From Pseudomonadota bacterium (GTDB lineage Bacteria; Myxococcota_A; Polyangia; Polyangiales; Ga0077539), in NCBI GenBank assembly GCA_023428035.1, contig JAEYZO010000514.1, positions 1 through 6,712 of the forward strand: a stretch of DNA of 6,712 bases, read 5' to 3'. Position 1 is the stretch's first letter, and each line of letters opens with the position of its first letter. The notes beneath the pieces are model-generated. The model saw only the letters and a program-made list of their open reading frames with translations. It ran no database searches and had not been told where the DNA came from. The position numbers and the translations under genes are program-made. Shown here in pieces: positions 5,186-6,712 of the stretch.

Positions 5186-5882
5186 CCGCGTCGTCGACCA
5201 GCCTGTAGCCCACGCCGGGCTCGGTGAGGATGAGCCTCGGGCGCGCGGGGTCGGCCTCGATCTTCTTCCGCAGCTCCGCCATGTGCACCCGCACGTAGTG
5301 GGTCTGTGAGGTCTGCGCAGGGCCCCACGCGTCGAGGAGGATCTGCCGGTGCGTCACGACCTTGCCCGCGTGCCGCGCGAGGAGGGTGAGCATCCGGTAC
5401 TCGATCGGCGTCAGGCGCACCTCGCGCCCGTCGACGGTGACCCGCCGCCGCGCGAGGTCCACCCGGAGCGGGCCGCAGTCGAGCACCGTGGGGTCGTCGC
5501 CGTCGCTCGGGCTCGCGTGCCGGAGCGCCACGCGGATGCGCGCGAGGAGCTCGTTCACGCCGAAGGGCTTGGTGAGGTAGGCGGCGGCCCCCGCGTCGAG
5601 CGCGGCGACCTTGTCGTCTTCGCGGCCCCGGGCCGAGACCACGACGATGGGCACTCGGCTCCACCCGCGCACCTGCTGCACCAGGGCGATCCCGTCGCCG
5701 TCGGGGAGCCCGAGGTCGAGGAGCATCACCGCGGGGTGCCGCGCCGTCAGGAGCGACATCGCCTCGGCGACGCCCCCGGCCTCGACCACCCGGTACCCGT
5801 GCGACCCCAGCGACGCCCGCAGGAAGCGCCGCACCGGCGCCTCGTCCTCGACCACCAGCACGAGCGGCCCCTCGTCGCTCAC
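5178..5882 (-). CDS. kdpE: KdpE, potassium-responsive response regulator (OmpR/PhoB family)
   Basis: A 234-residue DNA-binding response regulator that, when phosphorylated by KdpD, activates the kdpFABC potassium-pump operon. The receiver domain (about 7-121) has the acidic pair Glu12-Asp13, phospho-acceptor Asp56 in MLLDLGLPD, Ser83 in VVVSARG, and Lys105 in YLTKPFG. The winged-helix output domain (about 132-231) ends with the KdpE-typical run HAGKVVTHRQILLDAWGP, then THYVRVHMAELRKKIEADP and LTEPGVGYRL. This separates it from generic OmpR or PhoB proteins. The start is taken as the GTG at 5882, which overlaps the kdpD stop (GTGA). GAGGGGG on the minus strand lies 4 nt upstream, and the length fits the family. 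The frame stays open further upstream, but that part is a shadow of kdpD. Confidence 0.95.
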   Translation of the reverse strand: MSDEGPLVLVVEDEAPVRRFLRASLGSHGYRVVEAGGVAEAMSLLTARHPAVMLLDLGLPDGDGIALVQQVRGWSRVPIVVVSARGREDDKVAALDAGAAAYLTKPFGVNELLARIRVALRHASPSDGDDPTVLDCGPLRVDLARRRVTVDGREVRLTPIEYRMLTLLARHAGKVVTHRQILLDAWGPAQTSQTHYVRVHMAELRKKIEADPARPRLILTEPGVGYRLVDDAGG

Positions 5883-6712
5883 GGCTCCCCCTCTCGCTCC
5901 AGCGTCGGCGCCCCCTCGGGGAGCGGGACCTCCACCCGGAACTCCGCCCCGCCGCCCTCGCGCTGCCGCGCCGCGATCGTCCCTCCGTGCGCGTGCACGA
6001 CGCCTTCGCAGATCGCCAGCCCGAGGCCCGCGCCCGGCGCCGTCGCGCGAGGCCCGCGGTAGAAGCGCTCGAAGACCCTGCGCTCCTCCCCCGGTGGCAG
6101 GCCCGGCCCGCGGTCGGCCACGGTGAGCGCGACGCCGCCGTCGGTCGGCTCTGCGGAGATGTCGATGGAGGTCCCCGGGGGCGTGTGGCGCGCGGCGTTC
6201 TCGAGGAGGTTCACGAGCACCTGCTCGAAGAGTATCGGGTCCACCGAGAGCGGGGGGAGCGACGGAGGGACGGCGATGGAGACCGGGCGACCCCCGAGGG
6301 TCTTCTCCAGACGCCGGAGCGCAGAGCCCACGAGCTCCTCCAGGGGGACCCACTCCCGGCGCACGCGCACCGCCCCCGCGGCGATGCGGGTCATGTCGAG
6401 GAGGTTCGTCACCATGCGCTCCATGCGCTCGGCCTCGTCGCAGACCGCGTCGATGAGGTCGTCGCGCTGGGCGGCGGAGAGGGCCCCGTCGTCGTCGCGC
6501 AGCGGGGTTGCCGCGCCGGTGATGGTCGCCAGGGGCGTGCGGAGGTCGTGAGAGACCGCGCTCAGGAGCGCGCTGCGGGCCGCCTCTTCGCGGGCGCGCT
6601 CCGAGGCCGAGCGCACCGACTCGACCAGCCTCGCGCGCTCCAGCGCCAGCGAGCCCTGGCGGACGAAGGCGTCGAGGAGGTCTCTGCGCGCGGCGTCGAG
6701 GGCGCCGTCGAC
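5879..6712 (-). CDS. kdpD: KdpD sensor histidine kinase, C-terminal part (5' part beyond the window)
   Basis: The last 277 residues of a KdpD-type kinase; the frame is open to the right edge. Visible parts in order: the end of the GAF region and connecting helix (1-32, with DAFVRQGSLALERARL, typical of KdpD); HisKA dimerisation domain with phospho-accepting His55 in VSHDLRTPLATITGAATPL; ATPase domain with N box LVNLLENAARHTP (Asn172), G1 DRGPG (Asp200), F box VFERFYRG (213-220) and G2 GAGLGL (227-232). All catalytic elements are intact. The SHDLRTPLATITGAA run is characteristic of KdpD rather than of other kinases. The N-terminal KdpD/Usp domains and membrane helices should lie to the right, probably preceded by kdpFABC. 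An in-frame GTG at 6616 is internal and not the start. KdpD autophosphorylates under low potassium or osmotic stress and passes the phosphate to KdpE. Confidence 0.94.
   Translation of the reverse strand, partial: VDGALDAARRDLLDAFVRQGSLALERARLVESVRSASERAREEAARSALLSAVSHDLRTPLATITGAATPLRDDDGALSAAQRDDLIDAVCDEAERMERMVTNLLDMTRIAAGAVRVRREWVPLEELVGSALRRLEKTLGGRPVSIAVPPSLPPLSVDPILFEQVLVNLLENAARHTPPGTSIDISAEPTDGGVALTVADRGPGLPPGEERRVFERFYRGPRATAPGAGLGLAICEGVVHAHGGTIAARQREGGGAEFRVEVPLPEGAPTLEREGEP
5887..5893 (-). promoter_or_regulatory. Ribosome binding site for kdpE inside kdpD
   Basis: On the minus strand GAGGGGG lies 4 nt before the GTG at 5882, within the last codons of kdpD. It supports the overlapping start and coupled translation of sensor and regulator. 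Confidence 0.55.

Noticed and set aside
4126..5664. A 512-codon minus-strand open frame over kdpE, the GNAT gene and the membrane-protein gene
   Set aside because: It is out of frame with kdpE, antisense to two supported genes, and its translation has no domain.

Overview
The window is very GC-rich, with G/C at most third codon positions, and is almost entirely coding. It reads like chromosomal DNA of a high-GC Gram-negative bacterium. A Myxococcota (Polyangiales-like) host is my best guess, based on composition and the mix of secretion-spike-like, pentapeptide-repeat and Kdp genes. That assignment is inference; no phylogenetic marker is present.

Left block (2-5160, + strand): five tightly packed genes, 2 to 10 nt apart, probably one operon whose promoter lies left of the window. 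(1) The 3' part of a gene whose product ends in a lysine-rich six-residue repeat shaft. (2) A complete 470-residue relative of gene 1, carrying an eight-residue (VgrG/gp5-needle-like) repeat near its N-terminus and the same six-residue shaft at its C-terminus. (3) A 640-residue protein made almost wholly of pentapeptide repeats. (4) A 238-residue protein with one N-terminal membrane segment and no recognised family. (5) A 162-residue GNAT acetyltransferase. The first three products are all predicted elongated beta-solenoid or fibre proteins. This resembles cargo/spike clusters of type VI secretion or related contractile injection systems, but no diagnostic core gene (VgrG proper, PAAR, Hcp, sheath, ATPase, DUF2169) is visible, so the link is a hypothesis.

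Right block (5178-6712, - strand): kdpE and the 3' part of kdpD, the two-component system that controls the high-affinity potassium pump KdpFABC. The genes overlap by 4 nt (GTGA). kdpD runs off the right edge, and the kdpFABC genes probably lie beyond it. The two blocks converge at about 5160-5178, where both stop codons sit in the arms of one short inverted repeat that may act as a bidirectional terminator.

No rRNA, tRNA, CRISPR array, insertion sequence or integrase was seen. No gene-free stretch exceeds about 20 nt.
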